A stretch of DNA of 64,000 nt from Rhizobium oryzicola (GTDB taxonomy: Bacteria; Pseudomonadota; Alphaproteobacteria; Rhizobiales; Rhizobiaceae), in the NCBI RefSeq assembly GCF_030504645.1, contig NZ_JAUKWQ010000003.1:62001-126000 (forward strand), written 5' to 3'. Under the pieces are notes generated by a model that worked only from the letters and a program-made list of their open reading frames with translations, was not told where the DNA came from and ran no database searches. Every line of letters begins with the position of its first letter. The stretch's first letter is position 1. Shown here one piece after another: positions 53,920-62,797 of this stretch. Made by a program: the position numbers and the translations under genes.

Positions 53920-55218
53920 ATGACACAGAATTTCGTTGCCGTTTCGGGCTTCGTCCTGCTGTTTGCTTTGATGCTGTTGCGCGTGCCGGTCGGCATGGCC
54001 ATGGGTCTCGTCGGCGTCACCGGTTTCGGTCTTTTGGCAGGCTTCGGCCCTGCCTTGAAGCTGATCGGCCAGACCTCGATGCGCACGGTCACCGACTACA
54101 CATTCGGCGTCATCCCGATGTTTTTGCTAATGGGTGCCTTCGTCACCAATTCCGGCATGAGCCGGGAGCTGTTTCGCGCGGCCAACACATTCATCGGGCA
54201 CTTGCGCGGCGGACTGGGGCTTGCAACGATTGCCGCTTGCGCCGGCTTCGCGGCCATCTCGGGATCATCAGTCGCTACGGCGGCAACCTTCTCGACCGTC
54301 GCCTATCCGGAAATGCGCCGCTTCAACTACCCGCAATCCTTTGCCGCCGGCACGATCGCTGCCGGTGGAACGCTGGGCGCCATGTTCCCGCCATCGACCG
54401 TTCTCGTCGTCTACGGCATCATCACCGAGAAGGATATCAGCCGGCTTTTCATGGCCGGCATCGTTCCCGGTATCCTGGCAGTGCTGATGTACATGGTGAC
54501 GATCATGGTTATCGGCATGGTGCGTCCGGACATGCTGCAGGTCGCTCCGAAAAGCAACTGGGCGGAGCGTGTGCGCGCCATCAAGGATGTCTGGGCACCG
54601 CTCTTGTTGTTCTTCTTCGTGATTGGCGGCCTCTATGGTGGCCTGTTTACCCCGACGGAAGCAGGTGGCGTCGGGGCCGGTGGCGCCTTCATCATCGGTC
54701 TGCTGCGCGGTAAGCTGAACCGCGAAAAGATCCTGATGTCGCTGCTGCAGGCGACCCGCACGGCGGCTGCCATCTTTACCGTGCTGATTGGGGCGTTGAT
54801 ATTCGGCTACTTCCTGACGATCACCGGCACGCCGCAAAAGATCACGGCCTTTCTGGGCGATCTCGGGCTTGGTCGCTATGGCGTGCTGCTCTTGATCCTG
54901 CTGATGTATCTCGTGCTCGGCTGCCTGATGGACGCCATGGCGATGATCATCCTCACCGTCCCGATCGTCTATCCGGTCATCGTGTCGCTGGGCTTCGACC
55001 CGATCTGGTTCGCAGTGATCATCGTGATGACCGTGGAGCTCGGCCTCATCCATCCCCCCGTCGGAATGAATGTGTTCGTGATCAAGAGCGTCGTTCCCGA
55101 GCTCACCTTTTCCAAAATCTTCAGGGGCGTTGCGCCCTTCATCGTCACCGACCTCGTGCGTCTCGGCCTGCTGATCGCCTTCCCGATCATTGCCACATGG
55201 CTGCCGAGCCATCTCTGA
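53920..55218 (+). CDS. TRAP transporter large membrane subunit (DctM type)
   Basis: 432 residues with about twelve hydrophobic segments. Landmarks are FALMLLRVPVGMAMGLVG, CAGFAAISGSSVATAATFSTVAYPEMRR (conserved loop), GTLGAMFPPSTVLVVYG, PTEAGGVGAGGAFIIG and VELGLIHPPVGMNVFVI, the signature of this sodium-coupled carrier subunit. It moves the ligand delivered by DctP into the cytoplasm. The ThDP-dependent enzyme gene starts 22 bases downstream. Confidence 0.93.
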   Translation: MTQNFVAVSGFVLLFALMLLRVPVGMAMGLVGVTGFGLLAGFGPALKLIGQTSMRTVTDYTFGVIPMFLLMGAFVTNSGMSRELFRAANTFIGHLRGGLGLATIAACAGFAAISGSSVATAATFSTVAYPEMRRFNYPQSFAAGTIAAGGTLGAMFPPSTVLVVYGIITEKDISRLFMAGIVPGILAVLMYMVTIMVIGMVRPDMLQVAPKSNWAERVRAIKDVWAPLLLFFFVIGGLYGGLFTPTEAGGVGAGGAFIIGLLRGKLNREKILMSLLQATRTAAAIFTVLIGALIFGYFLTITGTPQKITAFLGDLGLGRYGVLLLILLMYLVLGCLMDAMAMIILTVPIVYPVIVSLGFDPIWFAVIIVMTVELGLIHPPVGMNVFVIKSVVPELTFSKIFRGVAPFIVTDLVRLGLLIAFPIIATWLPSHL

Positions 55219-55240
55219 TCCATTGCAAGCGAGCCAGACC

Positions 55241-56953
55241 ATGACAAAATCTACAGGCGAACACATCACGGCGGGCGGCGCGATCCTTGCGCGGCTGAAG
55301 GCAGTGGGTGTCGATTACATCTTTGCCAATTCCGGCACGGATTTTCCGCCGATCATTGAGGGGCTCGCGGAGGCCTCTGCCAAACAGATCCCGCTGCCAA
55401 AGGCCATCGTCATTCCTCACGAAAACGCCGCCATGGGAATGGCCTATGGCTATTACCTGGCGACCGGCAAGGCACAGGCCGTGATGGCGCACACCAATGT
55501 TGGCCTCGCCAATTGCGCCATCGGTGCGATCAACGCCGCAACGGAGCATATTCCGATGCTGTTGTTTTCCGGCCGCACACCTGTCGTGGAGCAGGGCAGG
55601 CTCGGCGCCCGCACCGTTCCGATCGGCTGGGGGCAGGAGATGCGCGATCAAGCCGCCATGATCCGCGAGACGGTCAAATGGGACTATGAACTGAAATTTC
55701 CGGAACAGTCCGTTGATATCATCGATCGCGCCTATGCCATCGCCACCTCGACGCCGCGTGGCCCCGTCTATCTCAGCCTGCCGCGGGAAGTGCTGTGCGA
55801 GCCATGCCCTTCCGACGAGCTGGATGCGCCGCAGAAGATTGCCGCAACGACATCCGCGCCGCGTGCGGCCGATCTGGAGCAGGCCGCGAGGATGCTGAGC
55901 GAGGCAAAGCGTCCGTTGATCATCTGCCAGCGCGGCGCCGGAAGCGATGAAGGCTTTGCTGTACTATCCAAGTTCGCGCTGGATTGGGGCATTGCCGTCA
56001 ACCAGTACTGGGCCATCCAACTCGGTGTGCCGACCGACCACCCGATGGCGGTCGGCATGGATCCGGCTGAATGGCTGGCTGCGGCGGATCTTGTGCTTGT
56101 GATCGACTGCCTCGCCCCGTGGTCGCCGGATATCCATACACTGGCAGAGGGCTGCAAGGTCATCCATATCGGACAAGACCCCCTCTATTCCCGTTTCCCT
56201 GTGCGCAATTTCCGCTGTGACCTAGCGCTTCCAGGCGATACGGCCGAGGTGATCATTGCGCTCGCGAAAGCAGCCTCCGGCTATCTCGGCGGGACCGCCG
56301 CCAGCCGCGACGCCCGGCGTGCCGATGTGGCAAACGCGGCGGCGAGCCGTCGGGTCGACGTGACCAGGCAGGCGGAGGCCGGCGATGGTGAACTGATGAC
56401 CAAGGCCTTTGTCAGCCTCACGCTATCGAAAGCCATTGAGGGCTGCAACGCATCGATCCTTTCCGAGCTTGGAGCCCCGCTCGAACCGATGACGCTTCGG
56501 CAGCACGGTTCCTGGTTCCAAGAACCGCATTCGGGCGGCCTCGGCTGGTCATTTCCGACGGGGCTCGGCATGAAGCTTGCCGATCCCGACCGCCTGGTGA
56601 TCGCCACCATGGGCGACGGATCCTACATGTTCTCCAATCCCGTTGCCTGCCACCAGATTGCCGAGGCGCTGGAAATCCCGCTTCTGGTTCTGGTGCTCAA
56701 CAATCTGGAATGGGGCGCCGTGCGCCAGTCGGTGCTGGGCGTTTATCCGGACGGCTATGCGGCGAAATCAAACGCCATGCCACTGGTATCCCTCACCCCC
56801 ACGCCTGACTTCACCCAGGTCGCTGCCGCCAGCCGGGCCTGGACTGCCAAGGTCGAGCGGGCCGATGATCTCCTGAACGTTCTTCAGGCCGCGATTACCC
56901 ATGTGACCACGAAGAAAACTCAGGCACTCGTCGAAATCCGGATTGCACCCTGA
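55241..56953 (+). CDS. Thiamine-diphosphate-dependent enzyme (acetolactate synthase / benzoylformate decarboxylase-like)
   Basis: 570 residues. The N-terminal domain has GVDYIFANSGTDFPPI and IPHENAAMGMAYGYYL, containing the Glu that activates ThDP. A central domain follows (RPLIICQRGAG), then the C-terminal cofactor-binding GDGSYMFSNP to NNLEWGAVRQS segment that holds Mg-ThDP. The family contains acetolactate synthases and decarboxylases of aromatic 2-oxoacids. Its position between a carboxylate importer and a 2-hydroxyacid dehydrogenase suggests a 2-oxoacid decarboxylase, as in the mandelate pathway; no FAD-specific or regulatory-subunit clue argues for acetolactate synthesis. Substrate is inferred only. 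Confidence 0.88.
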   Translation: MTKSTGEHITAGGAILARLKAVGVDYIFANSGTDFPPIIEGLAEASAKQIPLPKAIVIPHENAAMGMAYGYYLATGKAQAVMAHTNVGLANCAIGAINAATEHIPMLLFSGRTPVVEQGRLGARTVPIGWGQEMRDQAAMIRETVKWDYELKFPEQSVDIIDRAYAIATSTPRGPVYLSLPREVLCEPCPSDELDAPQKIAATTSAPRAADLEQAARMLSEAKRPLIICQRGAGSDEGFAVLSKFALDWGIAVNQYWAIQLGVPTDHPMAVGMDPAEWLAAADLVLVIDCLAPWSPDIHTLAEGCKVIHIGQDPLYSRFPVRNFRCDLALPGDTAEVIIALAKAASGYLGGTAASRDARRADVANAAASRRVDVTRQAEAGDGELMTKAFVSLTLSKAIEGCNASILSELGAPLEPMTLRQHGSWFQEPHSGGLGWSFPTGLGMKLADPDRLVIATMGDGSYMFSNPVACHQIAEALEIPLLVLVLNNLEWGAVRQSVLGVYPDGYAAKSNAMPLVSLTPTPDFTQVAAASRAWTAKVERADDLLNVLQAAITHVTTKKTQALVEIRIAP

Positions 56954-56967
56954 TAGTCCTGCGCAAC

Positions 56968-58046
56968 GTGGAGGATTATCGCAGGGAGGCGCGGCGGAAA
57001 TTGCCGCGCTTCGTGTTCGACTATCTCGATGGCGGAGCTGAGGACGAGGTGGCGCTCAGGGAGAACCGCGCCGCCTTCAAAGCCATCAAGTTGACACCCC
57101 GGCTGCTGAACGACGTCTCGGCCCCCGACCAGAGGGTGGATTGGTTCGGGCAGCGGCTGTCGACCCCGATGATTATCGCACCGACCGGGCTGAACGGCCT
57201 GTTCCACCGCCGGGGCGATATCGCGCTTGCGCGCGCCGGAGCTAAACTCGGTATTCCCTTTACGCTCTCCACGGCCTCGAATTGCTCGATCGAGGAGGTC
57301 GCATCAGCATGCGACGGCGATCTGTGGTTCCAGCTCTACGTCATGGACCGGACGATTGCAGATCAACTGGTAGACCGAGCCTTTGCCGCTGGCTATTCGC
57401 ATCTGGTGCTGACCGTCGATGTACCCGTCGGCGGCAAGCGGGAGCGCGATGAACGCAACCGCTTCACCATGCCCTTTCGCTTCCGGCCGAAAACGCTGGC
57501 AGACATTGCTTCGCATCCGCGCTGGCTTTGGCAGGTCGCGCGTTATGGAGCGCCACCCATGGCAAACCTCGCCTCGACAAGCGCAACCGACCAGAACACC
57601 CAGGCTGCCTTGCTGTCACGCAAGATGGATGCCAGTTCAACTGGGATGACCTCAAACGCCTTCGCGACCGCTGGCCGCGTCGCCTTCTGGTCAAGGGGCT
57701 GCTGCATCCTGACGATGCTGAACGCGCGGTGTCGCTCGGGGTGGACGCCGTGGTGCTCTCCAATCACGGCGGACGCCAGCTTGACGCGGCCCCGGCGACG
57801 ATCGATGTGCTTCCCACGTTCTCCGCTCTTCCAGCGCCAGTTATTCTCGACAGCGGCATTCGGCGGGGGAGCGATGTCGTCAAGGCGCTGTCGCTTGGTG
57901 CCAGGGCCGTCATGGTCAGCCGGGCTGCTCTTTACGGACTTGCGGTCGGCGGCGAGCAGGGCGTCATCGAGGTGTTGCAGCTTATCAAGAGCGAGATCAA
58001 CCGGACCTTGGCTCTGATGGGACACAGCAGGATTACGACGATGTGA
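56968..58046 (+). pseudogene. FMN-dependent 2-hydroxyacid dehydrogenase, one base missing
   Basis: From GTG 56968 the protein reads VEDYRREARRKLPRFVFDYLDGGAEDE, TPMIIAPTGLNGLFHRRGD and DLWFQLYVMDR, the lactate/mandelate dehydrogenase family. After SRKMDAS the frame is lost. Restoring one base near 57635 continues FNWDDLKRLRDRWP, LVKGLLHPDDA, VVLSNHGGRQLD (catalytic His) and LDSGIRRGSDVVKALSLGA (FMN phosphate site) to TGA 58046. Full length would be about 360 residues. Except for this one base it is intact, so it may be a recent mutation or a sequence error. Expected role: oxidising a 2-hydroxyacid to the 2-oxoacid used by the ThDP enzyme. Confidence 0.87.
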
Positions 58047-58222
58047 TTTCAAGTTCGCTCGGCCGCATACGTTTTCGGTATGCTGTTTGGTGTGGAGATT
58101 TGAGTCGTGTTTCAGCGTCAGTCGATAAGGCGGTCGTCTGCCATGTCGATATGGAATGAGCCCGAAGCTGGCGATGGCCTGACCAAAACGTGCGCCAACA
58201 AGCAGGAACGTGGCAGGGATTA

Positions 58223-58468
58223 TCAGAACCGTATGGCCTGTCGCACTCGTCCGCTCACGTGCATTGAGGGGCGCTCGTATGCCGGCTGCCATCCTCGCGT
58301 CAGACCGCGGCTCATTGCACCTTCGTGGAGCTCGAGTTGACTGCGGACAAATTTCAGATCTTCCAACAACGTAGCGATCGTCGCGCGGGCGTCGCCCTGA
58401 TACGACGCCAGAGCATCCTCAATCTCGTCATGCTCTTGCATAGGTACGGCCTGTTCGCTGGCAGACAT
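58223..58468 (-). CDS. Small hypothetical protein
   Basis: 81 residues from ATG 58468, with GAGG about nine bases ahead. The sequence MSASEQAVPMQEHDEIEDAL, then SYQGDARATIATLLEDLKFV, is acidic and helical, with a possible coiled coil over residues 10-50. The end is Arg-rich (MSRGLTRGWQPAYERP). I have an impression of similar short rhizobial hypothetical proteins but cannot name a family. The longer in-frame extension to 58591 lacks support. It converges on the preceding dehydrogenase pseudogene. Confidence 0.45.
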   Translation of the reverse strand: MSASEQAVPMQEHDEIEDALASYQGDARATIATLLEDLKFVRSQLELHEGAMSRGLTRGWQPAYERPSMHVSGRVRQAIRF

Positions 58469-58983
58469 GGCGGGATGCCTCACGCGAAGCATGTGGAACG
58501 GACAATAAGGCGATAGACGCCGCACGAATGCGACGTTCGCTCCTATTATTATGTTCTTGCGTGAGCGAGAGGCCCCCAAGGGCGTCTTCAATGCCGCCCG
58601 AAATACGGTAATGCCACGTGCAGGACTTTCCGAAGTTCACGGTCAAGAATTCGAAAGACTTTTCCCGTGGCCCCTGGGCCTAAATACTGCGTCATGCCCG
58701 CAAGCAAAACAGTGACACAAGTGATTAGCGCCGAGCGCGGACGCAGGTTCGTGGCCGACCTACTCAAGCATGCCGATCATTGCAAACAAGTCGGCAATTC
58801 GCAGTCCTTGTAATCGAATCAATGACGCCGTTACATACTCCTTACCAATTGAGCAATTAGATCAAATTCCACGTATCGCTCTTGATCTGTAGAAACCGTC
58901 CGATCCAAAACTCGCCCGAGCGAATAGTCGCCCGAGCGAATAGTTGCCCGGGCGGAATCGCTCGATGACTGGATGATTAGATT
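58469..58983. other. About 515 bases with little coding evidence
   Basis: It lies between the small hypothetical gene and the end of the gra operon. It holds a short tandem repeat (58912-58959). A 39-codon frame from ATG 58694 has no recognisable features. No terminator was identified. Confidence 0.45.
58912..58959. repeat. 16-bp tandem repeat, two exact copies plus one degenerate
   Basis: TCGCCCGAGCGAATAG occurs at 58912-58927 and 58928-58943; a third, altered copy (TTGCCCGGGCGGAATC) follows at 58944-58959. It begins about 70 bases beyond the stop of the transporter gene. Confidence 0.85.
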
Positions 58984-60267
58984 TCAACCACGGTGATCAC
59001 TGGCCGTGCGATAGAGCATGGTCAGCAAAGTCAGAAGCAGGCCGGCAAGAGCAACCACGGCGAAGATATAGAAATTCCATTCTGGGCTGAAGCCGCTTTG
59101 CAGTACTGCACCGCCGATCATCGGTCCGGCAATGCCGCCGAGGCGGCCGATGGCCAGCGAGAAGCCGAGGCCTGTTCCGCGGATTTCAACAGGATAGAGG
59201 CGGCCGACAAGGACGTTGGCGAGGATCTGCGTGCCGATCGTTCCGGCACCGGCTAGGGCGACAAGCAGATACATCACCGGCCCCTTGTTTATGGCAAGCG
59301 CCCAGATGGACAGCGCGCCGATCGCAAACAGAGCCGCAACCGCAGTTTTCACATGTCCCTTGTCGGCAAATTTTCCGGCGACGATGATGCCAATCGCCGC
59401 CCCCAGATTCAGCACGACGGAAAAGCTGAGTGCCGAACTGATATCGTACCCCATCTTATTCATGAGTGTCGGGAGCCAGTTGACCATGCCGAAGGTGAGC
59501 AGCAGGGAGCAAAAGTGAATGCCCCAGGCGTTCAAGGTGGACGCCAGACGGCCCTCGGTGAAAAGCGCACCGACCCCTCCTCGCACCACGGGACGGGGCG
59601 CGATGCGCGGCAGGCCATAGCTATCATTGATGGCATCAGCCTCCGACTGGCGGTTTTTGCTGACGAGCCATTCCGGAGATTCCGGGAGGGCACGCATGAG
59701 GAACGGCAAAAGCAGCAGAGGCAGGCCGCCGATGAGCATCATCGGGCGCCAACCATAGTTTTCCAGAAGCAGGATGCCGATGACGCCAGACAGCATGCCC
59801 CCGAAAAGATAACCCAGAAAGGTCAAAGAGTTGGCAAACGCCCGACGCGCAGGCGGCGAGAATTCCAGGACGAAGGCAGTCACTGTCGGCAAGAGCGCAC
59901 CAAGCCCAAGGCCGGCGAAGAAACGGGTGATTTCGAATGTCAGGAAGTTGGGGGCAAGCGCCGACCCAATCATCATCACTGAGAAGCCCGCAAGGCTCAA
60001 AAGCACGATCTTTTTGCGGCCGATGCGGTCCGCCATGGTTCCGGCAAACAGCGCCCCCAGCAGCATCCCAACGAGCGTCAGGGCGGCAGCCCGACCAACC
60101 ATGGCAGGGCTAAGCGACCAAGCGCCCTCTTTCAAAAGAGCTGGCGCAACAGCTCCATAGACGATCAAATCGTAACCGTCGAACAGGATCATAAGGCCGC
60201 AGGTGGCAATCACACCGGCGGGATTTTTTGATTGCGCCTGCGCGGCGCTTGCATAATTGATGGACAT
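58984..60267 (-). CDS. graK: MFS aromatic-acid symporter (AAHS family), GraK-like
   Basis: 427 residues from ATG 60267, with GGGAGGA close before it. Twelve hydrophobic segments can be drawn. The first has CGLMILFDGYDLIVYGAVAP, the DGxD signature of aromatic acid/H+ symporters (PcaK, BenK). The loop after helix 2 reads GTMADRIGRKKIVLLS, the MFS motif. By order and company it matches graK, the transporter gene of the gamma-resorcylate cluster of Rhizobium sp. MTP-10005 as I recall it. It should import 2,6-dihydroxybenzoate. It lies 213 bases downstream of graE. Confidence 0.87.
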   Translation of the reverse strand: MSINYASAAQAQSKNPAGVIATCGLMILFDGYDLIVYGAVAPALLKEGAWSLSPAMVGRAAALTLVGMLLGALFAGTMADRIGRKKIVLLSLAGFSVMMIGSALAPNFLTFEITRFFAGLGLGALLPTVTAFVLEFSPPARRAFANSLTFLGYLFGGMLSGVIGILLLENYGWRPMMLIGGLPLLLLPFLMRALPESPEWLVSKNRQSEADAINDSYGLPRIAPRPVVRGGVGALFTEGRLASTLNAWGIHFCSLLLTFGMVNWLPTLMNKMGYDISSALSFSVVLNLGAAIGIIVAGKFADKGHVKTAVAALFAIGALSIWALAINKGPVMYLLVALAGAGTIGTQILANVLVGRLYPVEIRGTGLGFSLAIGRLGGIAGPMIGGAVLQSGFSPEWNFYIFAVVALAGLLLTLLTMLYRTASDHRG

Positions 60268-60480
60268 GTTCCTCCCTTTCCCGCACGAACGCACCCTTCG
60301 AAACTGAATGTGCCTCCTTGCTCGTGCGATGTCCTCTGCCGTGCCCAGCGCCCGCTACGTCGATGCAGACCCTCTCCTCCAGTCTGCACCGCTGTACCGC
60401 ACGCCTTCGATTAGATGTTCCATCTGCAAAACTTGCAAATGCAATTTTTATGCTGCCAATCCGCTTGTTGTTTCTTTCCT

Positions 60481-60822
60481 TCAGTAAACCGCAAAGCCGG
60501 GCACAGCCACCAATGTCGGCGTCCAGCGAAGGAGACGTATGCGGTTGTAGATCCCGTGGACGACAAAGGGATCGCGCTCGCTGAAGTCGGCAAAGACCGA
60601 CATTGATGGCGCTTCGCCAATGACGAGCGCAGCAGCATTGCCATCATCACCAGGCTGCGTCGGGCCGGACAAAAGGATCCTAAAGCCGTCTTTGTCCGAT
60701 TGGCGTAGATGCAGCTTGTGCGCCTCGATCCACGTCGCGCGCCGGTCCGCCGCCTCTGGATCGCTTTCGGCAAAGCGAACGAACAGGCCTCTCTCCAATG
60801 CGGGTGCAGCGTTACTCTTCAT
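60481..60822 (-). CDS. graE: YciI-family small protein, GraE-like
   Basis: 113 residues of the YciI (ferredoxin-like alpha-beta) fold: RGLFVRFAESDPEA, RATWIEAHKLHLRQSDKDG with the conserved His, LLSGPTQPGDDG and VFADFSERDPFVVHGIY. The family's usual Asp-His catalytic pair can be placed at the His and the late Asp. The gene overlaps the hydroxyquinol dioxygenase gene by four bases. Its place matches graE of the described order R-D-A-F-C-B-E-K. Its exact role in resorcylate breakdown is not established to my knowledge. Confidence 0.82.
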   Translation of the reverse strand: MKSNAAPALERGLFVRFAESDPEAADRRATWIEAHKLHLRQSDKDGFRILLSGPTQPGDDGNAAALVIGEAPSMSVFADFSERDPFVVHGIYNRIRLLRWTPTLVAVPGFAVY

Positions 60823-61709
60823 GATGAGCGCGCCAGCACGAAATCGTGGGTCACAGACCAGAACCAGGAGCCGGCAAAGCCGAGTTCACGCGCCCGTTCT
60901 GCATCATCCACACGTTGGAAGTCAGCCAGCAAGCTTTCCTTCACGCCGAAAACGGCATCCGACCGAATGTAGGGGTCGTGGGGATCGAAGATATGCGTCA
61001 CCAGGTTCGCATAGCCGGGGGCCGAGACGATGTAGTGAAGATGAGCGGGGCGATAAGGATGCCGCCCCATAGCACGCAACAATTGCCCTACGGGACCATC
61101 ATCTGGGATCGGATAGAATTTTGGTTTCACCGCACGAAACCAGTAGCGGCCGTCATCTCCCGTCACAAAAACGCCGCGCAGATTGAAATCGGGCTGGATC
61201 CCCTTCTGCTGCACGTCATAGAAGCCTTCATCGTTTGCCTGCCAGACATCGATACGCGCCCCCTCGACCGGCTGACCATCCGGATCGAGAATGCGGCCTG
61301 TCACCAGCATGTCTTCGCCCTTGCCATCCCGGCAAATATTGGCGCCCATCGGCATTTCCGGGGCGTCTGCAACGTGGAAAGGTCCAAGAACGGTGGATTC
61401 CGAGGCGCCATTCGGTTTGCGATGATTGATAGCATCCACGAGCATGGAAACACCGAGGATGTCGGAAAACAGGATCCATTCCTGCCGCCATTCGTTGCAG
61501 ATCTGGCCGGTTGCCGTTAGAAAGCGAATGGCATCAAGCCACTCGGCTTCGCTCGGCTCGATTTCCTTCACCGCCTCGTGAAGCTTGCGGATTACAACCT
61601 CCATGACCTGCTTCAGGCGCGCGTCCTTGCAGTCGTGCATACGGGCGATCACCGTCTCAGCGGAATGCTCTTCCGTGAAATATCCGTTTTCAGCAACGTG
61701 CATATTCAT
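60819..61709 (-). CDS. graB: Hydroxyquinol 1,2-dioxygenase (intradiol)
   Basis: 296 residues from ATG 61709, preceded by GGAGGAAACG. An N-terminal helical dimerisation domain (residues 1-110) is followed by the catalytic beta-sandwich: TVLGPFHVADAPE, ARIDVWQANDEGFYDVQQ (first Tyr), RAVKPKFYPIPDDGP (second Tyr) and HPYRPAHLHYIVSAPGY (two His). These are the Fe(III) ligands of intradiol dioxygenases. It cleaves hydroxyquinol (benzene-1,2,4-triol) to maleylacetate, the substrate of the next enzyme in the operon. Confidence 0.92.
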   Translation of the reverse strand: MNMHVAENGYFTEEHSAETVIARMHDCKDARLKQVMEVVIRKLHEAVKEIEPSEAEWLDAIRFLTATGQICNEWRQEWILFSDILGVSMLVDAINHRKPNGASESTVLGPFHVADAPEMPMGANICRDGKGEDMLVTGRILDPDGQPVEGARIDVWQANDEGFYDVQQKGIQPDFNLRGVFVTGDDGRYWFRAVKPKFYPIPDDGPVGQLLRAMGRHPYRPAHLHYIVSAPGYANLVTHIFDPHDPYIRSDAVFGVKESLLADFQRVDDAERARELGFAGSWFWSVTHDFVLARSS

Positions 61710-61735
61710 CGTTTCCTCCGTCCTTCGGTCTCTCG

Positions 61736-62797
61736 TCATTCCGGCCGTCGGCCAGAAAAGGCGCGTTGCAAAAGCGCTCGCAGCGGCGCAGCCTCAAGCG
61801 GGCGCGGACACCAGTAGGGATTGGCCATCGCAAGCTCCACCATGGGATCGAGGTCCGCCTCCTGCATGCCAAGATCGGCAAGACGCATCGGCGCGCCGAG
61901 GTTGGCCGAAAAGTCCCAGAGGCCGGTTCCTGCCCGACCGCCTACAAGAGCAGCAAGTGGCGCCAACAGCTCGGGCACAGCCTGTTCGACATAGGCGATG
62001 GTATGCGGCAGAAGCACCGCGTGGGTCTCCGCATGCGGCAGATCAAGGCTGCCACCCAGCGTGTGGCACAGCTTGTGATGCAGCGACATGCCGACATTAC
62101 CCAGCACCGTGCCGCACAGCCATGAGCCGTAAAGCGCGGTTTCGCGAGCGTGGCTGTCTGTCGGCAATGCACGCAGAACCGGCAGAGCTTCGATCATGGC
62201 GCGCAAACCTTCGCGTGCCATCAAGGTGCTGACGGGATTGCGATCCTGCGCATAAAGCCCTTCCGCGGCGTGCGCCATGGCATTCAAACCACTGGTGAGG
62301 CTGATGCCAATAGGCAGGCTATAGGTCAGTTCAGGATCGTAAATGACAACCTCGGGCAGGATTTCCGGCCCGCGCAGTGTCGTCTTGAGACCATTTTCCG
62401 TTTGCCCGAGGATCGGCGTGACCTCGGACCCTGCATAGGTTGTTGGAAGGACGATCTGCGGTGCCCCCGTGCGTAACGCGATGGCCTTGCCCAGTCCGGT
62501 CGTCGATCCGCCACCTAGCGAAACGACACAATCTGCCTTCGTCTGGCGATAGCAGTCGACCGCATGCTCCGTGACCTCAACAGGTGTGTGCATCACCGCA
62601 CCAGCAAAGATACCAACGGCAAGATCACCAAGTTGCGCAGAGAGTGTCTTGGCTTCAGCCTCCTGCTGCGGTGTTGCCAAAACGAGCGCCTGCGAGAGAC
62701 CCAGACGGCGGATTTCATCCGCTGTCTGAGCAATCTTCCCCGCACCGAATACGATGCGGGAGGCAAGGGTCGTGCAGACGAAAGCATCCATGGTCAT
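61736..62797 (-). CDS. graC: Maleylacetate reductase
   Basis: 353 residues of the iron-alcohol-dehydrogenase family. The N-terminal nucleotide domain has VVSLGGGSTTGLGKAIAL and LPTTYAGSEVTPILGQT; the C-terminal helical domain has NAMAHAAEGLYA and SLHHKLCHTLGGSLDLPHAETHAVLLPH, typical of maleylacetate reductases. It reduces maleylacetate to 3-oxoadipate with NAD(P)H. Its ATG overlaps the graF stop (ATGA). It corresponds to GraC of Rhizobium sp. MTP-10005. Confidence 0.92.
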   Translation of the reverse strand: MTMDAFVCTTLASRIVFGAGKIAQTADEIRRLGLSQALVLATPQQEAEAKTLSAQLGDLAVGIFAGAVMHTPVEVTEHAVDCYRQTKADCVVSLGGGSTTGLGKAIALRTGAPQIVLPTTYAGSEVTPILGQTENGLKTTLRGPEILPEVVIYDPELTYSLPIGISLTSGLNAMAHAAEGLYAQDRNPVSTLMAREGLRAMIEALPVLRALPTDSHARETALYGSWLCGTVLGNVGMSLHHKLCHTLGGSLDLPHAETHAVLLPHTIAYVEQAVPELLAPLAALVGGRAGTGLWDFSANLGAPMRLADLGMQEADLDPMVELAMANPYWCPRPLEAAPLRALLQRAFSGRRPE

